NCBI RefSeq assembly: GCF_001514145.1
Contig: NZ_KQ948661.1
Location: forward strand, 591,052 to 655,051
Direction of reading: 5' to 3'
DNA from: Streptomyces canus
GTDB taxonomy: Bacteria > Actinomycetota > Actinomycetes > Streptomycetales > Streptomycetaceae
DNA: 64,000 nt
Shown here: in pieces, positions 8,772 through 17,229 of the stretch
Position numbering within the stretch: position 1 is the first letter of the stretch
Layout: each line of letters starts with the position of its first letter
Notes under the pieces: model-generated
Told to the model about the DNA's origin: nothing
What the model saw: only the letters and a program-made list of their open reading frames with translations
Databases searched by the model: none
Translations under genes and position numbers: made by a program

Positions 8772-8800
8772 TTGCATGATCATGCGTCGTCATGCATAAT
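8772..8800 (+). promoter_or_regulatory. argG promoter with overlapping ARG-box-like palindrome
   Basis: A -35 TTGCAT (8772-8777) is separated by exactly 17 nt from a -10 CATAAT (8795-8800), which lies 6 nt before the ATG at 8807. The perfect palindrome GCATGATCATGC (8774-8785) and a second ATGCAT (8792-8797) lie inside this promoter. AT-rich, CAT/ATG-containing palindromes of this kind are typical of ArgR operators, so repression by ArgR-arginine is the natural reading. That is inference. Confidence 0.6.
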
Positions 8801-8806
8801 CTTCCT

Positions 8807-10261
8807 ATGTCCAAGGTCCTCACGTCCCTCCCCGCCGGCGAGCGCGTCGGCATCGCCTTCTCCGGCGGTCTCGACACCTCCGTCGCGGTCGCGTGGATGC
8901 GCGACAAGGGCGCCATCCCCTGCACCTACACCGCGAACATCGGCCAGTACGACGAGCCCGACATCGACTCGGTGCCCGGCCGCGCGCACGCCTACGGTGC
9001 CGAGATCGCGCGCCTGGTCGACTGCCGTGCCGCGCTGGTCGAGGAGGGACTGGCCGCGCTCACCTGCGGGGCGTTCCACATCCGCTCGGGCGGGCGGGCG
9101 TACTTCAACACCACGCCGCTGGGCCGCGCCGTCACCGGCACGCTCCTGGTCCGGGCGATGCTGGAGGACAACGTCCAGATCTGGGGCGACGGTTCGACCT
9201 TCAAGGGCAACGACATCGAGCGGTTCTACCGCTACGGCCTGCTCGCCAACCCGAACCTGCGGATCTACAAGCCCTGGCTGGACGCGGACTTCGTGACCGA
9301 GCTCGGCGGCCGCAAGGAGATGTCCGAGTGGCTGGTCGCGCACCAGCTGCCGTACCGGGACTCGACCGAGAAGGCGTACTCCACCGACGCCAACATCTGG
9401 GGCGCCACGCACGAGGCCAAGACCCTGGAGCACCTCAACACCGGCATCGAGACCGTCGAGCCGATCATGGGCGTCAAGTTCTGGGACCCGTCGGTCGAGA
9501 TCGCGCCCGAGGACGTCACGGTCGGCTTCGACCAGGGCCGCCCGGTGACCATCAACGGCAAGGAGTTCGGCTCCGCCGTCGACCTGGTCATGGAGGCCAA
9601 CGCGATCGGCGGCCGGCACGGCCTCGGCATGTCCGACCAGATCGAGAACCGGATCATCGAGGCCAAGAGCCGCGGCATCTACGAGGCGCCCGGCATGGCC
9701 CTGCTCCACGCCGCGTACGAGCGTCTCGTCAACGCGATCCACAACGAGGACACCGTCGCCCAGTACCACAACGAGGGCCGGCGCCTGGGCCGTCTGATGT
9801 ACGAGGGCCGCTGGCTGGACCCGCAGGCCCTGATGATCCGCGAGTCGCTCCAGCGCTGGGTCGGCGCGGCGATCACCGGCGAGGTCACCCTGCGTCTGCG
9901 GCGCGGCGAGGACTACTCGATCCTCGACACCACGGGCCCGGCGTTCTCGTACCACCCGGACAAGCTGTCGATGGAGCGGACCGAGGACTCGGCCTTCGGC
10001 CCGGTGGACCGGATCGGCCAGCTCACCATGCGCAACCTCGACATCGCCGACTCCCGCGCCAAGCTGGAGCAGTACGCCGGCCTCGGCCTGATCGGCACCG
10101 GCAGCCCCACGATCGGCGCCTCCCAGGCGGCGGCCACGGGCCTGATCGGCACCATGCCGGAACTCCCCGAAGGCGGCGCCGAGGCGATCGCGTCCCGCGG
10201 CGAGGTCTCGGAGGACGAGGCCCTGCTGGACCGGGCCGCCATGGAGTTCGGCACGGACTAG
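8807..10261 (+). CDS. argG: argininosuccinate synthase ArgG
   Basis: Joins citrulline and aspartate with ATP to give argininosuccinate in arginine synthesis. The 484-residue protein starts MSKVLTSLPAGERVGIAF, followed at once by the PP-loop SGGLDTS. Other typical stretches are STFKGNDIERFYRYG, STDANIWGATHEAK and EANAIGGRHGLGMSDQIENR. The length fits the long argG type. I prefer ATG 8807 over the in-frame ATG at 8792: it is where the family starts and lies 6 nt after the -10, so the mRNA is probably leaderless; there is no Shine-Dalgarno for either. No other arginine gene is in the window. Confidence 0.96.
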   Translation: MSKVLTSLPAGERVGIAFSGGLDTSVAVAWMRDKGAIPCTYTANIGQYDEPDIDSVPGRAHAYGAEIARLVDCRAALVEEGLAALTCGAFHIRSGGRAYFNTTPLGRAVTGTLLVRAMLEDNVQIWGDGSTFKGNDIERFYRYGLLANPNLRIYKPWLDADFVTELGGRKEMSEWLVAHQLPYRDSTEKAYSTDANIWGATHEAKTLEHLNTGIETVEPIMGVKFWDPSVEIAPEDVTVGFDQGRPVTINGKEFGSAVDLVMEANAIGGRHGLGMSDQIENRIIEAKSRGIYEAPGMALLHAAYERLVNAIHNEDTVAQYHNEGRRLGRLMYEGRWLDPQALMIRESLQRWVGAAITGEVTLRLRRGEDYSILDTTGPAFSYHPDKLSMERTEDSAFGPVDRIGQLTMRNLDIADSRAKLEQYAGLGLIGTGSPTIGASQAAATGLIGTMPELPEGGAEAIASRGEVSEDEALLDRAAMEFGTD

Positions 10262-10274
10262 TCACCTCGTGAAG

Positions 10275-10302
10275 GAGGCCGGTGCGATGGCGCACCGGCC
10301 TC
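10275..10302. terminator. bidirectional hairpin between argG and rutA
   Basis: A perfect 12-bp stem, GAGGCCGGTGCG paired with CGCACCGGCCTC, around the 4-nt loop ATGG, 13 nt after the argG stop and just beyond the rutA stop on the other strand. There is no long T run, as is usual in Streptomyces. It would serve both convergent genes. Confidence 0.75.
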
Positions 10303-10305
10303 TTC

Positions 10306-11379
10306 TCATGTCCGCCCGTCCCGCGACCGCATCAACGGCTGGATCCGCGTCCCGAACCTCTCGATGCCCTCGAGGAAGTCGTCGAAGACCAGCATGATCC
10401 CCTTGGTCCCGTCGACCCCGGCGATCTCGTCGAGCATGCGCGCGACACTCCCGTACGACCCGACGAGCGTCCCCATGTTGAAGTTCACGGCGCCCTCCGG
10501 CAGCACGATGGTGCGGGCCGTGGAGGAGTCGTCGGCGCTGGTGTCGGTGGCCGACTCCCCCGCCATGTAGGCGAGCGCCGCGTGGTCGGCGCCCTCGTGG
10601 TAGTCCTGCCACTTCGCGCGGGCGGCCTCGTCGGTCTCGTCGGCGATGACCATGAACAGGGACAGGGCGCCGACGTCACGGCCGGTCTCCCGCGCCGCCT
10701 GAACCAGCGTGGCCGCGCTGTCCGAGAAGGCCAGCGGTGTGTTCACCCCGCTGCCCAGGATGAAGTTGTAGTCGGCGTGCCCGGCGGCGAACCGCATGCC
10801 CGTGCCGCTCTGCCCGGCGGCCACGATGTCGATGTGCCCGTCCGTGGGCCGCGGCGAGAGCACGCAGTCGTCCATCTCGTAGAACTCGCCCTTGAAGTTG
10901 CTGACGCCCTCGCTCCACAGCTCCTTCATCACCGTCACGTACTCCACGGCCCGCGCGTACCGGTTGCCGAAGTGCTCGTCGCCGGGCCACACGCCCATCT
11001 GCGCGTACTCGCCGGGCGCCCAGCCGGTGACGATGTTGACGCCGAACCGCCCGGGGGCGATGGAGTCGACCGTGACCGCCATGCGGGCGACGATCGCCGG
11101 CGGCAGGGCGAGGATCGGCGTGGAGGCGTACAGCTTGATCCGCTCGGTGACCGCCGCCAGGCCCGCCATCAGTGTGAACGACTCCAGGCAGTGGTCCCAG
11201 AACTCGGTCTCGCCACCGAAGCCCTTGAGTTTGATCATGGACAGGGCGAAGTCGAATCCGTGCTCCTCGGCCTTCTGCACGACCGCCTTGTTGAGCTCGA
11301 AGGTCGGCATGTACTGCGGGGAACTCTTGGAGATGAGCCAGCCGTTGTTGCCGATGGGGATGAAGACACCGATGTCCAT
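10306..11379 (-). CDS. rutA: pyrimidine monooxygenase RutA (solitary)
   Basis: FMN- and O2-dependent ring opening of uracil or thymine, the first step of the Rut pathway. The 357 residues start MDIGVFIPIGNNGWLIS and carry blocks that match my memory of E. coli RutA closely: PQYMPTFELNKAVVQKAEEH, SMIKLKGFGGETEFWDH, ESFTLMAGLAAVTERIKLYA, FGVNIVTGW, GQSGTGM, FMVIADETD and MGTLVGSYGSVARMLDE. GAGGA upstream supports the ATG at 11379; an ATG at 11391 is possible. None of rutB-G nor a flavin reductase is next to it: argG is convergent and a phosphatase gene is divergent. Confidence 0.9.
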   Translation of the reverse strand: MDIGVFIPIGNNGWLISKSSPQYMPTFELNKAVVQKAEEHGFDFALSMIKLKGFGGETEFWDHCLESFTLMAGLAAVTERIKLYASTPILALPPAIVARMAVTVDSIAPGRFGVNIVTGWAPGEYAQMGVWPGDEHFGNRYARAVEYVTVMKELWSEGVSNFKGEFYEMDDCVLSPRPTDGHIDIVAAGQSGTGMRFAAGHADYNFILGSGVNTPLAFSDSAATLVQAARETGRDVGALSLFMVIADETDEAARAKWQDYHEGADHAALAYMAGESATDTSADDSSTARTIVLPEGAVNFNMGTLVGSYGSVARMLDEIAGVDGTKGIMLVFDDFLEGIERFGTRIQPLMRSRDGRT

Positions 11380-11548
11380 GCCGTTCCTCATGATCGGAGA
11401 CTGCCCGGTCCGACGGCACGGTACACGGCCGGTGTTTCGGCAACTTCCTGTGAAGCATGGGCAGTTGAGGTGAAGGAAGGACGGGAAACAGCTCGTCGGA
11501 AACGGTGAAGCAGGTTTCGAACGGAAACGGGAACGATAAGTTCCCTCC

Positions 11549-14437
11549 ATGAACGCGCGGCTCGCTCTTCTCGGCACGGTCACCCCTGGTGCGACGGAGA
11601 GCGAGGTCTTCCGGCTGGCGCTAGGGCATGCGGTCGGCGAGCTGAGCGCGCTCGGCGGGGCCATGCACCTGCGCGGCCCGATGTCGGCTCTGCGCCTGGT
11701 GTCGTCCGTCGGTCTGCCGCCCGCCCTCACCCGCTCCTGGGAGATCGTCGACCAGGAGGGCCCCCTGGCCCCGGCCCGCGCGCTCCAGCAGGGCGAGGGC
11801 GTCTGGGTGCCGCTGTCCCAGGACGCCCCGCAGGAGGTTCCCTGGCCCGGCACCGGCCTCGCCGCCCTCCCGGTGTTCAGCGGCCGGCGCAGCATCGGCG
11901 CGCTGACCGTCCTGGCAGGCGAGCGGGGCGAACCCACCCCGCGGCACTGGGACTTCCTGCGGGACGTCGTCGCCTGGACCGAGGACCGCATGGCCCAGGC
12001 ACCACCGCCGTCCGGCCCCTCCCAGGCGGAACTGGGCGGCGAACGGCTCCGGCAGGCCCTGAAGGAGGTCCAGGTCGGCTCGTGGGACTGGGACATCCGC
12101 AACGGTGACCTGATCTGGGACGAGGCAGCCCTGGCGTTGTACGGCACCCGACCGACCGACTTCACCGGCCGGATCGACAACTGGATGCGGATCGTCCACC
12201 CCGACGATCTGGCACCCACGCTGGCGGCGGCGCAGCAGGCCATTCTCGACCACAGCGTCTACGAGGCCGAGTACCGCGTACGGCGCCTGGACGGCACCTG
12301 GGGGTGGACGCAGGCCCGCGGGCGGGCCACCTACGACGAGCAGGGCGAGCCCCTCCGGATGATCGGCGTGGGCTGGGAGAGCAACGAGTCGCGCACCGCG
12401 CGCGACGCCCTCAGCAGGGCCCTGAGACACATGAGCGACGGCTTCCTCGCGGTGGACGACGAGTGGCGGATCACCTTCGCCAACCTGGAGGCGGAACGCT
12501 TCCTCGGCTTCTCCGAGGAGGAGCTGTTCGGGCGCCTGCTGTGGGACCTGCCGGCCACACGGCAGGTCCCGGGCCTGAAGGAAGGCTGTCTGGAGGCCGG
12601 GGCCCAGGAGAAGCCCGCCGGGTTCGACGTGTATCTCGCGGAGTGCCGGCGGCGGGTGCATGTGCGGCTGGTGCCGGGGCCCGACGGCCGCACCCTCTAC
12701 TTCCAGGACGTCACGGAGAAGCGCCGGCTGGCGGAGGAGCGGCGGGCGACGGAACGGGCCGCGGCCGAGCGGGCGGTGCGGATCGCCGAGTTGACCACGG
12801 AGCTCGCCAAGGCGACGACGTCACGGGACGTGGTGGACGCGGTCGCCCGGCGGGTGCTGCCGCCGTTCGCCGCCTCCGGGCTGATGGTCCAGGTCAGCGA
12901 GGGCGACCGGCTCCACCATGTCGGTGCGGTCGGCTATCCCCAGGACTTCGTGGCCCTCCTCGACAGCCGCTCCCGGGCGGCGACCGGCGACCCCGCCTGG
13001 GACACGATCGCGTCCGGCCTCCCGCTGTTCATGTCCTCGGCCCACGAGTACGCCGCCCGCTACCCGGAGCTGGCCGGCTTCCCCGCCCGTGGCGAGAAGA
13101 AGTCCTGGGCCTTCCTGCCACTGACGGCGTCCGGGCACACCTTCGGGGTGTGCGTGGTCTCCTTCGACCGGCCGCGGCTGCTCGACGACGAGGAACGCGC
13201 CCTGCTCACCACGATCACCGCCCTCGTCGCCCAGTCCCTGGAGCGGGCCCGGCTCTACGACGCCGAGCACACCCGGTCCCGGGAACTCCAGCGCAGTCTG
13301 CTCCCGCAGGCGCTGCCCGACCTGCCCGCGTGCACGGCGGCCGCGCGCTACCTGCCGGCCGGACCGGGCGCGGACGTGGGCGGCGACTGGTACGACCTCA
13401 TCCCGCTGTCCGGCGGACAGGTGGCGCTGGTCGTCGGCGACGTGATGGGCCACGGTCTGCCGGAGGCGGCCACCATGGGCCGGCTGCGCACCGCGGTGCA
13501 CACCCTGGCCGACCTGGAGCTGCCGCCCGGCGAGATCCTCGGCCATCTCAACGACATCGTCGGCGGCATGGGCGAGGCGTCGTACGCCACCTGTCTGTAC
13601 GCGCTCTACGACCCGACGACCCGGATCTGCTCCATCGCCCGGGCCGGCCATCCACCGCCGGCTCTCGTACGGCCCGACGGAACCGTGCACTTCCCCGAGC
13701 CGGACGCCGATCCCCCGCTGGGAGCCGCCAAGCCCCCGTTCGAGACGGCCGAGTTGGAGGTGCCCGAGGGCAGTCTGCTCGTGCTGTACACCGACGGGCT
13801 GGTGGAATCGGCGAAGCGGGAGATCGACGAGGGCATGGCGGAGCTGGCGCGGCTGCTCGGCGCCGCCCACGCCGACGGGACCGCCGTAGACCTTGAACGC
13901 CTGTGCGACACGTTGACGGCCGGTCTCCTGCCGACGGACCAGCAGGCGGCGGACGACGCGGCGTTCCTGGTGGCCCGCCTGCACGCGCTGCCGGCCGACC
14001 GGATGGCCGGCTGGTCCCTGCCCGAGGACCCGAAGGCGGCGAGCCAGGCCCGCCGCCACATCCGCGAACAGCTCGCGGCCTGGGACCTGGACGACCTGTC
14101 CCCCACCACGGAGCTCCTGGTCAGTGAACTGGTCGGCAACGTCGTCCGGCACGCCCGCGGTCCCGTCCGTCTGCGCCTTCTGCACACCACCGAGCTGATC
14201 TGCGAGGTCTACGACGGCAGCCAGACCATGCCCCGTATCCGCCGGGCCACGGAGACCGACGAGGGCGGCCGGGGTCTGCAGCTCATCTCGGCCCTCTCCA
14301 CCCGCTGGGGCGCCCGCTACACCCAGACGGGCAAGTGCATCTGGACGGAACAGTCCCTGCGGGGCCCGGACCTGCCGTCGGACGTGCTCTTCCTCAACCC
14401 CGCGGATTTCGACGAGGACTGGGACGAGCTCCTGTGA
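11549..14437 (+). CDS. PAS/GAF SpoIIE-type serine phosphatase with C-terminal anti-sigma-like kinase domain
   Basis: A 962-residue cytoplasmic signalling protein. Domains in order: GAF-like (about 1-150), PAS (about 170-285, SWDWDIRNGDLIWDEAALAL), a second PAS (about 292-395, ALRHMSDGFLAVDDEWRI), GAF (about 415-570), PP2C/SpoIIE phosphatase (about 580-800, with LQRSLLPQ, VGGDWYD and VVGDVMGHG), and an RsbW-like HATPase domain (about 828-955, TELLVSELVGNVVRHARG). Such proteins typically dephosphorylate an anti-anti-sigma factor while the kinase domain may phosphorylate it or bind sigma. No partner gene is adjacent. It is divergent from rutA across a 169-nt gap rich in GGAAAC motifs. Confidence 0.88.
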   Translation: MNARLALLGTVTPGATESEVFRLALGHAVGELSALGGAMHLRGPMSALRLVSSVGLPPALTRSWEIVDQEGPLAPARALQQGEGVWVPLSQDAPQEVPWPGTGLAALPVFSGRRSIGALTVLAGERGEPTPRHWDFLRDVVAWTEDRMAQAPPPSGPSQAELGGERLRQALKEVQVGSWDWDIRNGDLIWDEAALALYGTRPTDFTGRIDNWMRIVHPDDLAPTLAAAQQAILDHSVYEAEYRVRRLDGTWGWTQARGRATYDEQGEPLRMIGVGWESNESRTARDALSRALRHMSDGFLAVDDEWRITFANLEAERFLGFSEEELFGRLLWDLPATRQVPGLKEGCLEAGAQEKPAGFDVYLAECRRRVHVRLVPGPDGRTLYFQDVTEKRRLAEERRATERAAAERAVRIAELTTELAKATTSRDVVDAVARRVLPPFAASGLMVQVSEGDRLHHVGAVGYPQDFVALLDSRSRAATGDPAWDTIASGLPLFMSSAHEYAARYPELAGFPARGEKKSWAFLPLTASGHTFGVCVVSFDRPRLLDDEERALLTTITALVAQSLERARLYDAEHTRSRELQRSLLPQALPDLPACTAAARYLPAGPGADVGGDWYDLIPLSGGQVALVVGDVMGHGLPEAATMGRLRTAVHTLADLELPPGEILGHLNDIVGGMGEASYATCLYALYDPTTRICSIARAGHPPPALVRPDGTVHFPEPDADPPLGAAKPPFETAELEVPEGSLLVLYTDGLVESAKREIDEGMAELARLLGAAHADGTAVDLERLCDTLTAGLLPTDQQAADDAAFLVARLHALPADRMAGWSLPEDPKAASQARRHIREQLAAWDLDDLSPTTELLVSELVGNVVRHARGPVRLRLLHTTELICEVYDGSQTMPRIRRATETDEGGRGLQLISALSTRWGARYTQTGKCIWTEQSLRGPDLPSDVLFLNPADFDEDWDELL

Positions 14438-14538
14438 CGACGCGTGCCCGTTCGGCCCAGCACAACGGGCCGGACGCCGGGGCGCGTCCCTAGGGTCGCG
14501 GTGACGGCTGTTCAGGCCCCACCCGAAAGGCACGACCC

Positions 14539-14991
14539 ATGGGAATACGCATCGCACTCACCGGCGCCGCGGTGGCGGTCCTGGCGACCGCAGGACCGCT
14601 GACCGGCGTCGCACATGCTGAAGGCGACCGCGACTGCGCCGACTTCGTCTACCAGGAGGACGCGCAGGCGGCGTTCGACCTCGACCCGACCGACCCCGAC
14701 CGGCTCGACGAGGACCGGGGACGGGACGACGGCATCGCCTGTGAGGTGCTGCCCCGAAGGGACACCGAGGCCGTGAGCGTGGCCACTCCTCTTCCGACGG
14801 CGACCGTGACCGTGGCCACGCCTCTCCCGACGCTCGGTGTCCAGGGCGGGTCCGGTGGCAGCGTGGGCCCGGCCGGCTTCGAGCGGGCGATCGGGGTGGC
14901 ACTGGCACTCGGCGGGGTCGGGCTCGCGGGTGCGTACGTGGTGCGGCGGCGCCGGGCCGCACAGCCGCAGTCCCGTCTCAAGGGTCGATGA
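14539..14991 (+). CDS. secreted Excalibur-domain protein with C-terminal membrane anchor
   Basis: A 150-residue exported protein. It has a signal peptide (MGIRIALTGAAVAVLATAGP, cleavage likely after AHA), then an Excalibur calcium-binding-like domain with DCADFVYQEDAQ and the acidic DEDRGRDDGIACE motif. A linker, a hydrophobic segment (IGVALALGGVGLAGAYVV) and a basic tail RRRRAAQ follow, so it is probably anchored on the outer face of the membrane. No LPXTG sorting motif is seen. Its 3' end overlaps the convergent response regulator by 14 nt. Confidence 0.8.
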   Translation: MGIRIALTGAAVAVLATAGPLTGVAHAEGDRDCADFVYQEDAQAAFDLDPTDPDRLDEDRGRDDGIACEVLPRRDTEAVSVATPLPTATVTVATPLPTLGVQGGSGGSVGPAGFERAIGVALALGGVGLAGAYVVRRRRAAQPQSRLKGR

Positions 14992-15631
14992 GCCCCGCCC
15001 GTATCGCATACCGGGTCAGCTCCAGCCGGTCCCGCATCCCCAGCTTGTGCAGCAGATTCGCCCGATGCCGCTCGACCGTCTTCGCGCTGATGAACAGCAG
15101 CTCGCCGATCTCCTTCGTGGTGTGCCCCTCGGCGACGAGCTTGAGGATCTCCTCCTCGCGCTCGGTGACGGCCCGCGCGGGCAGGTCGTCACCGCGGTGC
15201 AGCCGGTCGAGGTAGGAGCGGACGAGGGCCCGCTCGGCGCCGGGGTAGACGAAGGACTCGTCGCGTACGGCGGCCCGGCACGCCTCGACGAGATCGCGGT
15301 CGGCGACGGACTTGAGGACGTATCCGCTGGCACCGGCCTTGAGGGCCTCGAAGAAGTACTGCTCGTTGTCGTACATCGTCAGGATCAGGATCCGCAGGTC
15401 AGGCAGCCGCCGGGACAGCTCGCGAGCCGCCTGGAGCCCGGTCATCCGTGGCATGGCGATGTCCAGTACGGCGAGATCGACCTCACGCGCGCGTGCCAGC
15501 TCCACCGCCTCCGCGCCATCGCCCGCCTCGGCCACGACCGTGAGGTCAGGCTCCCCCTCCAGGATCAGCCGGACTCCTCGTCGTACGAGGGTGTGGTCGT
15601 CGGCGAGCAGGACACGGGTCGGCTCCGGCAT
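14978..15631 (-). CDS. NarL/LuxR-family response regulator
   Basis: A 217-residue regulator. The receiver domain (1-120) has the acidic pair in VLLADDHTLVRRG, the phospho-acceptor Asp in VDLAVLDIAMPRMTG and the Lys in YVLKSVAD. The C-terminal LuxR helix-turn-helix reads LTEREEEILKLVAEGHTT-like, with EIGELLFISAKTVERHRANL. Its start codon overlaps the stop of the upstream histidine kinase by one base (TGATG), so the two are translationally coupled. The target genes are not visible. Confidence 0.95.
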   Translation of the reverse strand: MPEPTRVLLADDHTLVRRGVRLILEGEPDLTVVAEAGDGAEAVELARAREVDLAVLDIAMPRMTGLQAARELSRRLPDLRILILTMYDNEQYFFEALKAGASGYVLKSVADRDLVEACRAAVRDESFVYPGAERALVRSYLDRLHRGDDLPARAVTEREEEILKLVAEGHTTKEIGELLFISAKTVERHRANLLHKLGMRDRLELTRYAIRAGLIDP

Positions 15632-16665
15632 CAGCGCACCCCCGCCGGGGCCGGTATCCGCAGCCGCACGTCCGTCCCCCGACCGGGCCCGGGCTCCACC
15701 GAGAACACCGCCCCCACCAGCAGCGCCCGCTCCCGCATGCCCTGTATCCCGGCCCCCTCGACCGCCCCGCCCAGACCACTGCCGTTGTCGCGCACGAGGA
15801 GCTCGACACCCCCGGCGACGGGCTGGAGCCGCACCTCGGCCCGGTCGGCGGCGGAGTGCCGCGCGGTGTTGGTCAGACCCTCCTGGGCCACCCGGTAGAC
15901 GACCAGCTCCGACTCCTCGGTCAGCCGGGGCAGATCGCCCCCGACGTGATGGCGCACGGTCAGCCCGTGCGTGGTGAACTCGGCCGCCAGGGACCGCAGC
16001 GCACTCGGCAGCCCGAGCTCCTCCAGCACCCCGGGCCGCAGTCGGCGCGCGATCCGGCGGATCTCGTCCAGACCGGCCCGAGTGGCCTCCTGTGCCTGTC
16101 CCACTTCCTCCCGCAGTTCCTCCGGCGCCCGGTCGGCGACTCGCTTCAGCTGGAGCAGCACGGCGGTCAGCGTCTGCCCGACCTCGTCGTGAAGCTCACG
16201 TGCGATGCGATGCCGCTCCCTCTCCTGCGCGGAGAGCGCGTGGGCCGCGCCGGTCGCCCGCTCGGCCTCCAGCCGGTCGAGCATGGTGTTGTACGTCGTG
16301 ATCAGCGCGGCCGTCTCGGAGGGACCGGAGACGGGAGCACGCACCCCGGGACGCAGCAGATCGGCGGCTGCCATGGCCCGCCCCAGCCGCTGGAGCGGGA
16401 TGAGCCCGACCCGCAGCACGACAGCGTTGGCGGCCAGCAGCAGAGCCAGTCCCCCGAGGACGACCACGGCCTCCCCCTGCCGGACGGGCGTCGACACGGT
16501 GACCGGCCCCAGCAGCAGCGCGGCGGCGACGACGAGGCCCGCGGCGTTGAGCGAGAAGATCCGCCAGAACAGCGACACGGTCCTGTCCTCACTCCTCTCG
16601 TACGACGCCCGAGGACCCACTCTCGCCGGGCCCCGCCGCTCGCGTATATCCGTCACGTCACCCAT
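15631..16665 (-). CDS. membrane sensor histidine kinase (HisKA_3 type), partner of the NarL-type regulator
   Basis: About 344 residues. Two N-terminal membrane spans (around SLNAAGLVVAAALLLG and AVVVLGGLALLLAANAVVL) are followed by a HAMP-like region, then the HisKA_3 dimerisation domain with the phospho-acceptor His in RIARELHDEVGQTL, and an HATPase domain with NTARHS and DNGSGLG. The short extracellular loop suggests membrane or intramembrane sensing. I start at ATG 16665 (MGDVTDIRE); an upstream in-frame start at 16752 would run into the promoter region of the divergent antiporter operon. Confidence 0.93.
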   Translation of the reverse strand: MGDVTDIRERRGPARVGPRASYERSEDRTVSLFWRIFSLNAAGLVVAAALLLGPVTVSTPVRQGEAVVVLGGLALLLAANAVVLRVGLIPLQRLGRAMAAADLLRPGVRAPVSGPSETAALITTYNTMLDRLEAERATGAAHALSAQERERHRIARELHDEVGQTLTAVLLQLKRVADRAPEELREEVGQAQEATRAGLDEIRRIARRLRPGVLEELGLPSALRSLAAEFTTHGLTVRHHVGGDLPRLTEESELVVYRVAQEGLTNTARHSAADRAEVRLQPVAGGVELLVRDNGSGLGGAVEGAGIQGMRERALLVGAVFSVEPGPGRGTDVRLRIPAPAGVR

Positions 16666-16739
16666 ATCGCCACCGTACGGGGAGCTGGCAGCATGCGAAC
16701 CCGGCACCCGTGACCACACGAACCACAAGGGGAAGAAAC

Positions 16740-17225
16740 GTGTCTGCACCACGCCTGAGGGCGACGCCGCTGCCGGGGATCGGGGTCCAGTACGACCTCA
16801 TGACCCGCGAGGACCGCCATCTCTCCGTGGTGGCGCACCGCGACGGTGCCCGTACCGTGAGCGTGTACCGGGCCGACGACCCCGACTCCTGCGCCCAGTC
16901 GCTGCGCCTGACCGGTTCCGAGGCGGGCGCCCTGATCGACGCGCTGAAGCCCTCCCACCACAGCGCGAGCCTCCTCTACACCTCGGACCTGGGCCTGGTG
17001 GCGGAGCGCATCGAGGTGGCGGCCGGGTCCCGCTGGAACGGCCGGGTCCTGGGCGACACGAAGATGCGCACGGACACCGGCGCGTCCGTCGTGGCGGCCC
17101 TGCGCCGGGCCGAGGCGATCCCGTCCCCCGCGCCGGACTTCCGCCTGGCGGGCGGCGACATCCTCATCGTCGTGGGCACCCGCGAGGGCGTGGACGCCGC
17201 CGCGGCGATCCTCGGGCGGGAGTGA
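16740..17225 (+). CDS. KhtT-like regulatory subunit of a K+/H+ antiporter
   Basis: A 161-residue soluble protein with a C-terminal RCK_C/TrkA_C domain (GDTKMRTDTGASVVAALR, DFRLAGGDILIVVGTREGVD), the arrangement seen in KhtT, which binds cyclic di-AMP or other ligands and gates the KhtU antiporter. The GTG at 16740 has GGGGAAG just upstream; the in-frame ATG at 16710 lacks a site. The antiporter gene starts 4 nt after its stop, confirming an operon. The gene symbols khtT/khtU are inferred from arrangement. Confidence 0.82.
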   Translation: MSAPRLRATPLPGIGVQYDLMTREDRHLSVVAHRDGARTVSVYRADDPDSCAQSLRLTGSEAGALIDALKPSHHSASLLYTSDLGLVAERIEVAAGSRWNGRVLGDTKMRTDTGASVVAALRRAEAIPSPAPDFRLAGGDILIVVGTREGVDAAAAILGRE

Positions 17226-17229
17226 ACGC

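Noticed and set aside
8792..8806. Upstream in-frame ATG as argG start
   Set aside because: It lies within the -10 region and operator; the family start and promoter spacing fit ATG 8807.
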